Shown here piece after piece: positions 1 through 14,080 of a DNA stretch of 64,000 nt. Under the pieces are notes generated by a model. The model was not told where the DNA came from. It was given only the letters and a program-made list of their open reading frames with translations, and ran no database searches. Each line of letters begins with the position of its first letter. Positions within the stretch are counted from its first letter, which is position 1. Made by a program: the position numbers and the translations under genes. The stretch comes from Rhabdornis inornatus (taxonomy: Eukaryota; Chordata; Aves; Passeriformes; Rhabdornithidae), in assembly GCA_013397075.1 (NCBI GenBank), contig VWZS01004485.1:1614299-1678298 (forward strand). Direction: 5' to 3'.

Positions 1-2550
1 CCAACAGTTAAGCAGGAAGAGAATCATGGCTCCAGCACTGGAACTGGTTTGTTGGTGCTCTCATTTAGCAGCATATGGACATACCCTCTGTTTTTGTACA
101 TTTTTAACTTGACAGTCTCTGGCCTGTCAAAGCACCTAAACAAGCTGTCTGAACCTGCAACTTCCATTTCTTGCAAGTAGTGGCAACCCATTCTCTTTCC
201 ATGACTCTTCTAATCCGGCTTTTATATCAGATTGCAGTAAGAACTGAAAGCAAAATTTACCACAGCCTCCATGGTTTTAGATAACTGTGAAAAATTACAA
301 ATGTTTCCATTCAGTTTTCTTTTCCACATTTAAAGAAATCATTGGCATTTTCCAGTTGTTTGGGAAAAATTCTTTCTCAGCTTCCCAGAGTGCAAGCTTG
401 TCATGACAGATATCTTTAATATCAAATAAAATTTACATTTATAATGCTGAAATATGAGGTAGTCATCTGACTCTATACTCAAGTGAGTAAAAACAGGCAC
501 GTGAAGGTCTTAATTAATTTCATCCTCTGTTAGAAATCTCAGGTAGGTGAGGTGAATTGTGCCCAGAGGTCTCCTTTCACTATGTACACAGTCTAAAAAT
601 GATGTTGAAGTTAGGTGAGCACTTGCCTTAAATCTGTTTTCTCTGCATTTCTCCTGGCTATGGACTGGTAACAAATTCCTGCTTAAGAGATGCCACATGC
701 CTTTCATAATTATGCACCACTAAAGGCCGGATCTCCGGTTTAGCAGCTTTTCCAATTGCTTTTTTGGGCTTGTCTGCACCTGTAACTGGAAGCACATGCC
801 CAGCATGACATCCAGCACCTACTCCCACAAGCCCAGCTAGTCAGGATATCCACAAGGAACAACTCAATCTATCCCCTTCTCCAAAAGCCAAGAAACACTG
901 CTCTTGGATTCTGTCCCTGATTTGGGACACTGATGTGCACTCCTCTGAGAAAGAGGCTCAACAGCACCTGTAACAGTAAGGGGCCACAGGACTGCAGCAG
1001 GAGTGGGTAAGGGGTGCACACAATGAGGTCCATGGGAGGACACAACCAACTGCATCCCTTCTTCAGGGCACGGCGGCTGGAATCAACTCATGTCTCATCC
1101 AGGAACTTGTATTTCTGGTAGAAGAAAAAACATACTATTGACCAGGACAAAATGTAAAAATGCTACATGGGACCAGATGTGCATGAAATCTTTAGATAAT
1201 TTTGAGGGCCTCTGCTGTATGACCAACACACACTTGCAATGCAAGAAGGTTCTCAGCCTCCTGACCTTACATATGTTCATGATCCACAGCATGACGAATG
1301 CACAGCCCTTCTAGAGTAAGTTACCAATCTTTATTCAAGCCTGGATGTTTAAAAAGAATCCCTTGCAAAGGCAAGGTAACAGTTGCCTTTCATTTAGGGC
1401 TGCACATGTTATTCTAGAGGACTCTCCAAAACATTTGACAAGAAAATATCTTAAGAAAGAGAGAGATGCAATGTAGGGTAACTATCTCAACTCCACCATT
1501 CAAGAGAGACTTCCTGGCAAAGCTCTCATCGCTATTAGAGTTCACTTGCCTTTCTTAGAAGCACTACTCATTTTCAGTGACACTTTCAGGAGAGTGAGAA
1601 ATGAGTAACAGGTAAAGAGAGGTTTTTATACACAATTTTGTGAAAAATCTGAAATAAAGCCCAGCAGTGCCAAAGTAAGGACCTGAAAAACTCAGATTTG
1701 TTTGTTCCTTTATGAGAACACACTTAACTTTCCAGAAAGTTTCTCTCCTTTATGGCACTTTAAGGGTGACATAAGCAGCTGAAGTATGAAAATCAGCTCT
1801 ACAGATTATGCTAAATTCCTAAAATCCTTGAAACAAACATTCTGTTCGGCTTTTCATTTTCTGCCACATACTCTGCCACTTTATTAACACCTTTTAAGAT
1901 ATTTTTTCTCACAGTAACAATAGTAATTTGATACTCTTTTATTTTACTTCTGCAATTATTTGATTTGATTGACTTATTTACACTCAAAAAGTAAACACTG
2001 CATAATTCTTCCTTGCTATACTTCTACCCTACTACAACTGCATCCACTCAATAAGATATATATTTAATTTTGTGAATTTTAACGGTAAGAATTGTATTAC
2101 AATAGCAGCAACAACAGAATCAAAACATACAATTTATACAACTGCAATATTTCAAAACTCCTGGACCTATCCTGTCTAATAAAAATTGCCATCAGAGCTG
2201 TTTGTAAGTCTTATTTTCAAGAAGAGATTGTTTTGCCTAAAAATCACATCTGTAGATTTTTATTACAAGCAAAACTAATTTTAATCATATTTAACTGGGT
2301 ATTGTTTTTCAGAAAACTGCAAGAAAGAAGACTGCTTCTTCTACTTCTGTTATCATATGCATAGAAAGATAACTACCCTGACACTGATTTTCATTCAACA
2401 TGCAAAATTTATTCTTTTGGCTGTATGGTTTCTCCAGTTGTCTCATCACCCAAACCTCAGCAGAATATAAGATTGCCAAATTCTTGTACAAGTAACTTCA
2501 GGATATATTTGTCCTACAGAAATTTCCAGTTGACTGTATAATTAAGATGG

Positions 2551-2660
2551 TCATAGACTCAGAGAATCATAGAATGATTTGGGTTGGAAGGGACCATAAA
2601 GATATCTATTTTCAAACCCCCTGCCAGGGGAAGGGACATCTTCCACTAGACCATGTCATT
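2551..2660 (-). repeat. CR1 LINE, 3' end fragment
   Basis: The plus strand reads ATCATAGAATGATTTGGGTTGG then AAGGGACC..ACCCCCTGCCA..CTTCCACTAGACCATG, the reverse complement of the avian CR1 3' end. It is short, 5'-truncated and moderately diverged. Confidence 0.92.
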
Positions 2661-4778
2661 TTACATTTCAGAAACAGCAAGCCCATTTGGGTATCTGACA
2701 AGCATTAAATAGCCTTTCACAATTTCTGTTTTGTCACCAAAGCTAAAGAGTGATCCTTATTTAGCTCTTTGACAACTCCAGATTTGGGTTCTTTCTTTAT
2801 TAATTGTCAAAGGAAAGTTGCTGATGTTCTTTTGATATTGCTTTCCAAAATCATTAGAAGTTTCCTTTCTTACTGTATATAAACATAGAGAAAACACTCT
2901 CCTGATTTCTCTGATTTCAAATGCGATGACTGCATTTTAAAGCTGTCCTAAAGCTGCCAGAAAGTTTTCCATGCTAGTCTTTATCAGAGTGGGTGCATTT
3001 TATGGACTATTTTTGCAAGATATCCCACATCTATTTTTAATTATGGTGCATAACTAAGCCCTATTTCCTTATTTTTATCCACGCTTCATTTAGGAAACAA
3101 GGAAAATATGTTAAGTTTTTGAATCAAAATGTATAATAACCTAAAACCTTCTTGTTGCAATACGACTGTTCTGGCGTGAAGAACAAAGAGTAAAAAACCA
3201 TAAGGTTTTCAAAGAAATTTATACTTTTTCAGGAATAAATCAGATCTGACCACCAGTCACTGTACATCCTTTAGGGAAGCTATCACCCTCAACACAGAAT
3301 TAGCAGAGCTCCAAGAAGCCAAATTCAGCTCTTGGTCAACACCTGCAAAGACCTGCAGTCATGATTATCTTGTACCCTGCTCAAAGGGTGCTATATTCAC
3401 ACCTTCTTTCCTTTTTAGATGTCTCTTATATCTTTCAGGACCGAATTTTTATTCAGCCTCCTCTCCAAGGATTTTCACAATACTCACCTTTTCCTCTCTC
3501 TGCCTCCCTCACTGTTATCCTGGCTTTTCTTTTTTTCATTCCCTTGGAGAAAATACTCCCCTAGCAAGTAACCATGGTCACTCTTCTCTGGTTGATTCCC
3601 AAATTGCAATTTTGTTTTACTTTACCCCATTACTCATATCTTGTTCAGAACAGTCATGCTTTCTTGTGTATTGTGCATCATAATCCCCCAGCTGTAATCA
3701 CAGCCTCTCATGTCTCCAAGTCAGTCTCCACTGTTTTCTCATTTTCTTTCCTTTCAGGTTTTTTTTCTTCCTTCTTATTACCACCCAAATTTGTTCTTTT
3801 CCTCTCACACACAGATACACACACATACGTATAAATTTAAACTTACTTTATCTAATCCCACTTCATCCAAACCATTATTCATTATTAGTTTTCTACCTTC
3901 TCATCTTTTCCAACTAAACTTGAAACATAATCTTGTCCCACAACTCCTATTAAGCCACTCATATACTCCATATTCCTTGACTCTTTTCACTAATGCTTCA
4001 TCTGCTTGACCATAGATTCAAGACCTTGTCAAAACAAGGTATTCTTTTCTGGTTTACCCTACTCACCGCTCTCGCTCCTCACAATCCTTTTTGCTATTCA
4101 GCAACAATTTAGATTTACTTTTTTTTAAACTGTTTTGTCACCACAGAGCAGACACTTTCTACAGCATGAAAAAGAAATTGTTGATGCTCTTCTCCAAGGT
4201 ATTCTTATTATTTTATGAAGTTTACAATGAGCCATCAATTTTTCTTTCACCTCTTGTTTTGCCCATATTCTGATGGAAGCATTATTTTATGTGTAAGCAC
4301 TTGATATAGCTAATGCAGACTCAACACAAACTTCCTAGTTTTATAAGCCTAATGCAGAAGCAGATAAAAGCAGAGATCATGATTTCAAGTTGGGTTCACA
4401 GTAAATGGAAATGAAATTACATCTGTGTGTGAATTCTGTTTAGGCTAGCACTTCCACCTTGTACAAAATTAGTACCAACAAAAGAAGAAGAGTGCACAAT
4501 TCAGCTTTGGTACTTACAACCTCCTCTCTTATGCAAAAACAAATTCATACCATCATATTACCTATCTAAAGGGTAGATATCCAAGGTAAGAAGTGATCTA
4601 GGTTTTGGGGTTTTTTACAGGTACTGGAGAGAGGAATCAAGGGGGTGCTTTATGCCATGTGTCTCAGTCTTTGGATGGAATTGTTTAAGAACCTGCTTGC
4701 CCACTGACTATATGGGGAAACTTTAGACTTCCAGGATTCACATCCTAAAAAAATTATTTCTTATAAAAATGGCAGGGT

Positions 4779-4832
4779 TATTGGAACTAGGTGATCTTTA
4801 AGGCCCCTTCCAAACAGTTCTTATTCTGTGAA
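4779..4832 (+). repeat. CR1 LINE, terminal 3' scrap
   Basis: TTGGAACTAGGTGATCTTTA followed by AGGCCCCTTCCAAACAG and TTCTGTGA matches the last ~55 nt of CR1 in sense orientation. Confidence 0.8.
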
Positions 4833-6251
4833 AATTCTTCATTTTTTGTATCTTAAACTTAGAACGTATATCAGTGCAGAAATTTGATGCAATACATTCC
4901 GGAAAACTGGACGCAGCAATTTCTTCCCACAAAATCACATTCTTTCTTGTACAATTCAGGTCATTTACTGCACAGCTTCAAAAGTTCACAATCACTTTGC
5001 CTCTTATTTTCTTCTGTGCTTCTGCCATTGCTGACATGGTAATATATGAGTTACAAACACTCAGGTTGTTAGGTTCTTCTATCTCTGCTCTATTTCAGAT
5101 TTAGAAGAAAATCCATCACACCTTTCAAAAAATTCGAACAGCTCAGACATTTCTAGAAATTATTTTTCTAGTGTAATCTATTAATCTATCATTCTATGCA
5201 CAAGATACTTAAAAATGGAAAATAGCTGTTGTTTGATTGACCTTATTTCATCAACAAAGATTATAAAGTACTTGTAAATTAGGACTTAAAAGGTAATTTT
5301 AATGATGTTTAATACTTCAATTTGCATAATTTGATTTTAAAGGTTGGTAACTGTAAGAGTGTTTAAAAGGCAGAAATGATTACATGTGGGTTAAGTTTGA
5401 TTCATTTAAACACGAGTAATAAATGTTTCTCAGTTTTAGGGAAAAAACAAGTAACATACTAACTGGCAACATTTTAGGCAAGGTAAGAATTAACTTCACT
5501 AATTAACTTCATTCTTTGGTATCCATGATGAGTTCATACAGTCATTATATAATGAAATATATATAATAGGCATAATAGGTATACCACATTTCCTCAATAC
5601 ATAAATCTGCAACCAACATAATCTAATCTCTTACAATTTGCTCAATGGGAACATACTCTGACTCATATTTGTGTGCCTAAAATTGTCTACCAGTACCTTT
5701 GTTTAGCTTTGAGAGTTAATACTCCTTTCACTGTTCTGTCACCTCATTGCATATGAAAAAAACTACAATCAGTGAATTCTTTTGGGTTCTTTTGTTCTTA
5801 TGTGTTAACTCTAGCACAAGCACTGAAGGCTAAACCATACTGACAGTAGCACCGGTGCAATCCCACTGGTGTCATTTGGCTTGTACTTGTGTAACTGAAT
5901 TTGCAGTTATTCATCTATGGAGGTACTTATACCTGCAGGAGGAAGCAGCCCTGAAAAAGTGAAGAAAATGCCTGCATTAATAGTAAAAATGAGTAATAAG
6001 GAACATTGACACACATAAAGTACTCGTACATTTATCAACCAATATGGATTCCCCAGGACAAACTTTTTATGCATGACTCAGCTGCTTTACAAGTATTTTT
6101 ATACTTTTACAGCAGCAGAAGGATTTGCTATTTCTCTTAAAATCTTGGAAGGCTCTTCAGTGTATGCATGGGAAGGGAGCCACAGTCCTCTGCACTCTAC
6201 AACTAAAAGCACAGCAGAACAGTTCCCTCATACCCAATTAATTTTGCTACA

Positions 6252-6286
6252 GAAAAAAAAAAAGAAAAAAAAAAAGAAAAACAAGA
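6252..6286. repeat. A-rich low-complexity tract
   Basis: Two runs of eleven A separated by G, then AAAAACAAG. No CR1 or SINE body adjoins it. Confidence 0.9.
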
Positions 6287-7280
6287 CATTTTGAATGGCT
6301 GAGACAAAATCACTGGTTTTCTGTCTATCCTCCCAAGCTCAAGGAAAGAAAAGTGATGTAACTGTTGTTCACAGGAATTAACAGTGTAGACCCTGAGAAG
6401 AAGCTAATGCAGCCTGACTGATCATCACCAGCCCCAATCTAAGCCTAGTCAATATTCAGCAAACTATTCCAAATACTTCTCAAGCTTTCTTGGTAGGAAA
6501 AACTGGTTTGCATAAGTTTGAGAGAATTTGAGTTTTTTAAAAAAAAATTTTCAACTTAAGTCTAAGGAAAGAGGAAAATATCACTTTCATCCACCTTCAA
6601 TCAATCTAATTTCTGACACAATAATGAAATCTTGAACTTGAAAGTTACTCTGAAAGTAATTTCTATGCATTGCCTCAGTATTCGAAAAAAAAAAATTAAT
6701 TATTTTCAAGATTACCTATTAATGCATAACAGCAGAGATGAGAGAAGCTTTACTAGAGAAGTGAGGAAAGCCAAAAGAAAGCTTGAGAAAAATGCTGACA
6801 CATAATCCTCTTTAAAACAAGCATGAAAAGGCCACAGTGCTCTCTTGCTTTAAGTAAGCAGTAATGAAAAGACTTGTGGTACAAGAAACACTCTAAGAAC
6901 ATTTTTACTACACTGAAATGCACAACTGCAACGCAGAAGTACTCTGAAAATGTTTAATGTCATAAAATGCTACTTTAAAATGTCAAGTATTTTGCCATCT
7001 CTTTCCAAAGCATATTTTACCAGATATAAGAAATATCTTTATTACATTCTCCGTAAGTTTCCTGACGTAATGAAACCTGCAATTTCCACATCGAAGCTAA
7101 AATATTTCGCAGCAGAGATATGGAAAGCATTCTGGTTCTTATCTCAACAATATGTAATGAAGTTAGTGGCCGTTGACCATCATAGCTAAATTTGTGTATG
7201 AATCTTCTCCTGGATATCAAATACTCCAATATGCACAAGGCCATTAACCAGACATTTTACTTGCCATCACTACACTGTAC

Positions 7281-8545
7281 ATGCACCAGCATGTGAGCTC
7301 CACAGAACAGTTATTTTTCAGGATTAAATTTATTTCTGCTTCGTCCTGGGTCCATCACAGGAGGCATCAGCCCAAAGGTGCGCACACATGCACCCACGAG
7401 CAGAGGCACAAGGACAGGCGGAGATACCCTGTCAGAGACACTTCCTCTCCCAGGGAAACCTCAGCCCCTGACCCAGGGTGACAACCAGCACTGTGGGGCA
7501 GCTGGGGAGCACCTTGCAGCCTGTGGAGGGCATCTCTGTCTGTGGGGCTGGGACACCTGCAAAGATGCAAGGAACGAGCATCTTGGCACTGTGACAAGAC
7601 TTAGGAGATTTTTAGGTGAGGAATAAAAGGTGTGGAAAAGGGAAGGACAGAAGTGGTTTAAAATTAGAGAGGGAGAAGTACAAGAAAACAGAGGGGTAAG
7701 TGGACAAAGGGGGCCAGCCACATGTAGACAAGGCTAGTCAGTTCATTTCCCTGTCCAAGCCCTATGCCTCCTGAACATCTTCTGTCATGTCTTCTATTAA
7801 ACTCCATTTCTACCTATTTTCTTGGGTAAGGGGTTCTGTGTTCTCTGCGTATGTGTAGTGGTCTGTGGTACCAGCAGCTGGAGTGCAGGAGGGTGCCTGC
7901 AAGCAGTGGGTGATTGCCAGCAAACACCAAACTGGGCTAGCTGGTGAGTAGGTGAAGCAGTCAGAAAGCTGGGGCATGTATGTATAACTGGAAGTAAGAC
8001 AAAGGAAGAAGCTGGCTACTGGAGGGACAAGGGATCCAAGGCAACTGCCCAAGAGACTTTAGGATACAGGGGTTGGCTGAAACCCGTTTTGGTGCGTGTG
8101 TGTGTGTGTGTGTGTGTGTTTTACTGCGCAGGGGTAAGGGCAAGGATCCAGGGCTCAGTTCAGTTGTAGGAGCAGTCAGAGTCCAACAGGGTGTGTGTGT
8201 ACGTTGGTTTGTGCAAACGGGTCTGTATCAGCAGCTGGACAGGGGTTGCAGCATCAGCTGCCAGCATCTGGAACAGCAAGGATCTGGAGCCAGCACTCCT
8301 GAGCTGACCAAGTGTCCAAATCCAGCTCCTGGCAGTTTTCACACCATACACATGGGGACAGGAGGAGGCCACTTTTGTTTGTGTGGGCACTGACTGCTGT
8401 GCTGTCCTGCTCAGATGTGTGATTCTACCTGAATGCCTTCTGTTTGTCCCTGTGATTACTGGGAATAAAGGCCGACCTTGCTATGGATTAAACACTGTGG
8501 CATGCAGTCCCAGCAGGCTTGCTTCCATCAGGCTAGCAAATTTAG
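7281..8545. repeat. unclassified GC-richer block, possible old retroelement or LTR
   Basis: This ~1.2-kb stretch is clearly richer in G and C than its surroundings. It contains two AATAAA motifs (7622-7627 and 8464-8469), a (GT)n microsatellite and two loosely similar segments about 360 bp apart (GGTCTGTGGTACCAGCAGCT at 7860 and GGTCTGTATCAGCAGCTGGA at 8220). Short open frames occur in several frames, but I recognise none. It may be LTR-derived or an unidentified avian repeat. Confidence 0.35.
8096..8119. repeat. (GT)n microsatellite
   Basis: A pure GT dinucleotide run of about 12 units preceded by GGTGC and followed by TTTACTGC. A second short GTGTGTGTGT lies near 8192. Confidence 0.95.
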
Positions 8546-11202
8546 CAGCCCCCTAACATCTTGCAGCAATTCATGCACATGTACTGCAAACATAGCAATT
8601 TTTTTTGTTATATGGACTACAATTTGATGCAATGCTAAACTGAGAAAAAAATTCTTTGCAGACTCATATTCATTGCTATGTATCTCCTATTTTCATCCAA
8701 GCAGAAAGATGAATGTGACAGGAAAAGCTATTCTTACAATCTTCTTGAATCATTCTTCACCAAGAAATAGCAAGGAAAGAAAAATGGCTAGAAAAATATC
8801 TGGAAATAAGAAACTGTGCTCAAAGTCTAAATGACGGTGAACTTTACACGATATTAAAGCTTTAACTTTAGTAAAGGAGGGGAATTTCTACAGAATATAA
8901 ACAAACTTGGTTTTAGCTACAGCCAAAACTCAGAAAGATGTGGAATTAAAGAACTGGGGAAAAAGTATAATTTATTTTCTTTCAGTAGTTCTGCATACAG
9001 AGACAAAGTCCATTGAGATATGACTGAAACAGGGATGTCCAGTTCTGATCAACCTGTCTTATTGATAATATCAGTCTCCCTAAGACATGAGGATGGCTCC
9101 TGGAGATTGGTCCTTATTTTGAAAGGAAGATGAACATCTTCCAACAACTTCAAGATCTACAGAAATGAGTCTCACAAACTAGAATATACTTGTATCTTTC
9201 TGCATGGAATTCAAGTTCTTGGGGAATGAAAGAAGAGCACTTCTCTGACTTAGTTTATGAACCAACTTCAAACTAATACACAATGCTTCTAAAAAGAAAT
9301 TAAACAGTATTGAAAGCACCAGCTGCAAATTATACTTCTCCTCTAGGGAAAGACCAAAATTGACCATATGGAGAGTGGAAGATTTTTACTATTTTTAGAA
9401 TAAGAAAGAGCACTACCACATATCTGCTTCTATTAAAGAGAAAGACTATGGTGAAATCTAAATGATTAATCAACCTTGCACTGTGCACATTATTTGAAAA
9501 ATTAGTATAGCTCAGTAATTTCAAGATAAACTCACAGTGTGCTATGCTCACATTTCCATCACCTTTGCAAAGTCTAAGTCCTGAATTTGAACATCAGACA
9601 AGATTAATTTTGTTATGACCACAATAATGCTCACTTAAGCTATGCAAAGAACAAAACAATCACACTTGCCAATATTCAGGAAAATGTTTCTTCCTAGCAA
9701 ACATAAAACATAACGTGCTCAGCACAAATAATTTATGACTAAAAAGAATCCAGAATTTTAAACTGTTGTCATCTTTATGCAGAAAAATTTACAGGCACAA
9801 GTTACTTGACAAGTGATTGAATATGTTTATGTAAAATACAAAAGAAATGCACAGCAGTTATTATTTCTCCTTAATAATAATCTCAGCAAGTGGAAATTTA
9901 TCTCATGTAGAAATCTTTTATTTTCTATTACCTTCAAACTAAGCCAATCTTCCACAGAAAATTATGAGGGCTACAATTTCTAAGATCAGGAAAACAGATA
10001 TTATCTGTGACATATTTGGGTTTCCTACTCCATGCTAGGTCATCTAAACACTGATTAAAAATGTAATTTACTATCAAGTCTGATTCACCAGACCACTACA
10101 TTAAAAGCAGCATGAGGTTTTATTGTGTAAAATGTGGATTAGAAATAACTCATATTCCCAAAATGTCTACACTCACAACTTCTAGTAGGGACTTCAGAGT
10201 ATTTGCTGAATTTGTGTTAGTTTTACAGCATGGATCAGCTAATCCCTGGCTAACAATGGGGGAAAATAAGAGCATTTAAATGGCTAATTTTGTGATTTTA
10301 TTAAAGGAGAAGAGTGTTCCACTGAGATCGTTCTGTATTGCTGCTGGGAATGAGTAAAAACACACTCTAACTATTGTAGAATTTTTAGAAAGTTACCATA
10401 AATAACAGGAAAAAGTGCTGCTATGAAAAACACTGTGAATAATGTTAAGTGCAATGCCTAAAAGATCACAAGAGAAGGGTGTATTTTCTATCCAATGTTA
10501 TTACTGATGTTGCATTATGTGCTGACAAGATAAAAGCCTCGCCTTGGCTGAACTTGAACAGGTAGTTTGCAAAGCAAAACATTCAACAATTCTAGACATA
10601 AAAAAGTAAATATTCTTAAAATTACAAAGAAGAGTTCTTGTAAAATAAATTTCAGGCATACTTCATCTTAAATGAGTGAAAAACCACTGTAATCAAAAGA
10701 TAGTATGTCCAATAAGACATGAAAGCAAGACTTTTCTTTCCCACTTTTCATCAAAACAAGCTTTCTCTTCAATACTGAGCAGTCACTTTCTCTTTATTTC
10801 TTAGATTATCCAAGGTCAAAGGAACACATCTGTCTCTGACAGCAATTAATCTGAAATCCTCCAAAATGAAGTCTTATGAAAAAGAAAAGCTTTCTTTCTT
10901 TTGTATAATTAAAACCAATAAGATAACGACATCTGTGCTAGCTCTTCTTTCATTTTTTTCTTCACAACAGCTTTCAGTTAAATTCTACACTGTTCTAATA
11001 CAGTGAATATTGATCAATCTAAGTCCCATTGTCTTGAACTACAAAAAAAATCCAAAAACTATAGGTAAGTAGTTATTCACTTGCACTCTTTATGCTGCTT
11101 CCCTGACACTTCAGAACTATAACTTCATGGCAAAGTCACTCAAAATAAAGCTATTGCTATGAAAAAATAGCCTTGTGTACTTGAAGAGCTTTATCAGCTT
11201 CT

Positions 11203-11272
11203 TAGAATAACAGAATGGTTCGGGTTGTATGCAACTTTAAAGATCATCCAGTTCTGATCTCCCTGTTATGGG
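11203..11272 (-). repeat. CR1 LINE, 3' end fragment
   Basis: AGAATAACAGAATGGTTCGG, then ..ACTTTAAAGATCATCCAGTTCTGATC..CCCTG, is a diverged reverse-complemented CR1 terminus. Confidence 0.8.
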
Positions 11273-13489
11273 TTTTAACTTTATACATACATACATTCTA
11301 ATCAAGTATTTTATGCAAAAGAAGATGGGTTTGATGGTTTAAGGCCCTGAACTGTACTATAAAAGCATATTTGGTTATGTTAGCCATTGGATCCTTGGAA
11401 ACCTACCAACCCAACTGACTTTAGCCTACTGCTAAAATATCCAGTAACGTTAGCTGTGGTAGTGTAATATATAAAGAATTATACAGAAGGAAAAACTAAT
11501 TCAAGGTTAGAGAGAGAATGACAAAACCAAATTCAAATGACATTTAATTTAGGTCAGGCCAGTCCATATAATTCAAGGCTGCCTCAGATCTCCAAGCGCT
11601 TCAAACAACTTTAATAGGCATACACTGCATTCTGCAGCACATGCCAATATCACATGCATGCCACTGGCAAATTAAAAAGTATAGCTGGGTGTAGAGGAGG
11701 GATATGTACACACCCACACACTCCCATACGTATATAGTATATATGATTTTTCTCAGAGTGGTGAAGATACCTGAGAATGCAATGCCTGGCTGGCTTCTCC
11801 CAGCAAGAGGCAACAAAGATAAGAGTGGCACAACAGGAACAGACTTTGCAAAAGCAAAGCACAGTACCTCTTTCAAAGTGTTTATTACATTGTCACCCAA
11901 AGGACTTGATAGTGGGTATCCAAAAACCTGTTGGCAAGTGTAGTTTTTCATCAAAAAGTCTGCTTCACAAACTTGAGAATGTTAGAACTAAGACTGGTAA
12001 GTGCATACCCATGGTCTGGACTGAAATGCTAAAGTACTTTGCACTCCAAGCACTCCAAATCCAAAAAGCATGAACCATTACACACTCTCTATGCTGTGTC
12101 CACCTGAAGCTGAGTGTACAAATGAGTGTAGGATGTGATCTCTACAGATCAGTAAGCTCCTTTCTCCCAGTGTGCTAATTGCAACATTTCAAACATCCAT
12201 AGAAAGAACTCCTTGACTGAATCTAAAGTCCAGCATTATTCAGAGGCAATTGAAAATGGACAGTATAATAATTTCAGAGATCAGAAGTGTGAAGGAATAA
12301 TTAGATACGTGACCAAGGGATGCATTTACTTGTTGGATTGACAGGATGTTGATACACCCAGACAGGCTTTTTGATTTTTTAAGTATTATGATATGTAGTA
12401 CTCACATAGGCAATGTAGTGTTCATTCCTACAGAAAAGAAAAGAAATCCCCCCAAAAATGAAGTTATTATACTTCAAAGTAAAGCCTTTTCCCTTAATTA
12501 AAAATTATGTCTTTGATAAGGCTTAAGTAATAAAAATGCGTTCAGAATTTAAAAGCAAAACACACGAAAAAAAGTCACATTTTTGCTTCAGAATTACTTT
12601 GGCCTTTCTTTAAAGATGTTTATTTTTAAAATAGTATATCTTAAAAGAAAAGGTTTGAAATAAATTTATTTTCAGGTAGAAAAACAGTGGGTACGAAATA
12701 GAGGGAAAATAAATCATAAGATCCATTCTGTACCTTTGCTTTGGGTTTTCAACAGAAGCAGCATATTTTTTATGCTGTCACACTAAAATCCTTTTAGGTC
12801 ATCAGACAGCAGGATGAAAACTTTTCTATTTTTGCATGTTTAAGGGAGCTGTTTTATATTAGTTCATTAGTTTTGTATTCTGTAGAACCTTTTTCACTAT
12901 TGATCACAAAATATTTTATAAGAATTATTTAAATCAAGCCTGTCAATACTGCTATTGTAAAAGAAAAATGTCTTATCCCACTGCAGAAACAATGACATGC
13001 AGAATACAGTAGTGTTTGCCAGGGCAAAAATCATCACTGTGGTACAATTAAAGGGCCAAAACAGACAAGCCAAGCCAGTGCAGCTTTTAAAGACTAGCAC
13101 AGAGCTCTACCAGCTTCAGCTTTTCCATTGTAATGCACATTAATGACAGGCTGAAAGATGACTATAAACACCAAGCAAAACTGCAGGTTAACAATCTGGA
13201 AAAACATAAGTCATTAGAGATAATAAGGTGTGTAATCTCACTTTCAAGACTCTGATCAAACTAATTAAGAAAGAAGCAACAAATTTATTCTGAGAAGTCA
13301 ATGGAAAAGAATATATACACCTACATGATGATATTTTTATATATTTCAATATAATAATAATAAAAAAAATCCAAACTCCATGAGTTTCCTACTTTTGTAA
13401 AAATTCAGATCCTATCCTTTTAGACCAAAATTTCTTTTTAGTCTTCTATTACCACTGTCCTCAAAAATTTGCTCATCATGCATAGTCAT

Positions 13490-14080
13490 TGCTGTGGTTT
13501 AATCCCAGTCAGCAGCCAAGCCCCACACAACTGCTCACTCCCCTACCAACAGAATTTAGGTGAGAACTGGAATGGTCCAAGGCAGAAAACTTGTGGGTTA
13601 AAATAAACGCAGTTTGATAGGGAAAGCAAAAGCCACACCCACAGGCAGTACAAAACAAGGAGTTAATTCACTGCTTCCCATGGCCAGGCAGGTGCTCAGC
13701 CATCTCCAGGAGAGCAGAGCCCCATCATGTGTGAACGTGTGACTTAGGAAGACACACGCCATCACTGTGAATGTCCCTCCCTTCCTCCTTCTTTCTCCCA
13801 CTTTATGTACTGAGCATGATGCTATATGGTCTGGAATATCCCTCTGGTCAGTTGGGATCACCTGTCCTGGCTGTGCCACCTTCCAGGCTCCTGTGAACCT
13901 TCCCCCTCTCCCCAGTGTGGCAGCACAAAAACCAGAAAAGGCCTTGGCTGTGCGTGAGCCCTGCTCAGCAATAACAAAATCACCCCTTTATTAGCGACCG
14001 TGTGTTCAGCACAAATCCAAAACAGCCTCATACCAGCCCCTGTGAAGAAAATTAACTCTACCCCTGCCAAAACCAGCTCA
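13490..14080 (-). mobile_element. solo LTR of an avian ERVL-type endogenous retrovirus
   Basis: The 591-bp element begins TGCTGTGGTTTAATCCCAGT and ends AATTAACTCTACCCCTGCCA..CCAGCTCA. This is the reverse complement of the bird LTR family whose sense strand starts TG..GGCTGG..AGAGTTAATTTTC and ends GGGTTAAACCACAGCA. It is flanked by a perfect 5-bp target duplication, GTCAT (13485-13489 and 14081-14085), the size expected of class III (ERVL) integrations. No internal retroviral region is present, so it is a solo LTR. It has the same transcriptional orientation as DLG2. ERVL class is inferred from the duplication size and my memory of the consensus. Confidence 0.9.

Noticed and set aside
3361..4009. 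Run of plus-strand hydrophobic frames (Phe/Leu/Ser-rich)
   Set aside because: The DNA is a T/C-rich stretch that gives Phe/Leu/Ser in any frame; no gene structure.
11601..11954. 117-codon minus-strand frame with apparent hydrophobic segments
   Set aside because: Comparable frames are open on the plus strand; no homology and no splice context.
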